Below, piece after piece: positions 4,745 through 5,007 of a stretch of 5,007 nt of DNA. The position numbers were made by a program, and so were the translations under genes. Location: NCBI GenBank assembly GCA_902765655.1, contig CACXAK010000099.1, forward strand, positions 1-5,007, written 5' to 3'. Under the pieces are notes generated by a model. It was given only the letters and a program-made list of their open reading frames with translations. It was not told the origin of the DNA and made no database searches. How positions within the stretch are numbered: position 1 is the stretch's first letter; each line of letters begins with the position of its first letter. This stretch comes from an uncultured bacterium (GTDB taxonomy: Bacteria; Cyanobacteriota; Vampirovibrionia; Gastranaerophilales; Gastranaerophilaceae).

Positions 4745-5007
4745 ATGGCTAATTTGAAAGAAGAAAAAATTATAGGAATACCCCGCGCAATGTCGTTTTA
4801 CAACAATTATCCGTTTTACTTCGGATTTTTTAACGACCTTGGAATCAAAATTGTTTTGTCTGATGTTACGACAAAACAAACAATGTCAGAAGGTGCAGGA
4901 CTTGTTGTTACAGAAACCTGCCTGCCAATAAAAGTTTATGTCGGGCACATTCTTAATCTTTTGAAGAAAGGTGTAAAGAATATTCTTGTTCCTTCACTTC
5001 AGTCAAT
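4745..5007 (+). CDS. DUF2229 protein, 2-hydroxyacyl-CoA dehydratase activator-related (N-terminal 87 residues)
   Basis: The frame is open from ATG at 4745 to the window edge. The residues match the start of the DUF2229 family, which accompanies the BadF/BadG/HgdC-type ATPases that drive electrons into 2-hydroxyacyl-CoA dehydratases and benzoyl-CoA reductases. Visible family marks are IGIPRAM (10-16) followed by YPFYFGFFNDLGI (22-34), an SDVT turn (39-42), and ETCLPIKVYVGH (57-68), whose Cys59, Lys63 and His68 are conserved. The cysteine is plausibly an iron-sulfur ligand, by analogy with the dehydratase subunits. In many genomes this domain sits in the middle of a protein of over 1000 residues, after two ATPase domains. 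Here it is N-terminal, so this is probably the split form of roughly 330-370 residues, with the ATPase and partner subunit encoded separately, perhaps downstream. Its substrate cannot be told from this fragment. Confidence 0.85.
   Translation, partial: MANLKEEKIIGIPRAMSFYNNYPFYFGFFNDLGIKIVLSDVTTKQTMSEGAGLVVTETCLPIKVYVGHILNLLKKGVKNILVPSLQS

Overview
The window is AT-rich bacterial DNA with short intergenic regions, clear Shine-Dalgarno sites and recognisable sigma70-type promoters. Two genes can be named from motifs: a complete anhydro-N-acetylmuramic acid kinase (anmK) and the first 87 codons of a DUF2229 protein related to 2-hydroxyacyl-CoA dehydratase activators. The latter is typical of anaerobes. 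With two large unrecognised membrane-associated proteins alongside, this suits an uncultured gut anaerobe. A Gastranaerophilales/Vampirovibrionia-like organism is my best guess, at low confidence, because no marker gene is present.

Layout from left to right. Bases 1-885 (+) encode the end, or possibly all, of a membrane protein with about four hydrophobic segments. Bases 886-1030 hold a structured non-coding stretch: two imperfect copies of a 29-nt repeat flank an AT-rich hairpin, and a 10-bp inverted repeat nests around that hairpin. A rho-independent terminator reading leftwards (1031-1061) ends a small minus-strand gene of 57 codons (1115-1288) that has its own ribosome binding site. A divergent promoter region of about 185 bases, rich in short palindromes, separates it from a 666-residue unrecognised protein (1474-3474, +).

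That gene ends in a strong terminator (3493-3530) whose T-run abuts the anmK start codon. A near-consensus promoter (TTTACA, 17 bp, TATAAT) lies on top of the terminator, and the anmK Shine-Dalgarno sits inside its 3' arm. Termination, initiation and ribosome binding are thus packed into about 50 bases. anmK (3531-4658) is followed after 86 bases by the DUF2229 gene (4745 to the window edge), which has its own extended -10 element and an upstream 18-bp palindrome.

Functionally, AnmK points to recycling of the cell's own peptidoglycan. The DUF2229 gene belongs to a radical-type dehydratase activator system and has no obvious link to AnmK. The two large unknown proteins share a loose architecture and may be distant paralogues. 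No mobile element, CRISPR array, tRNA or rRNA was seen.
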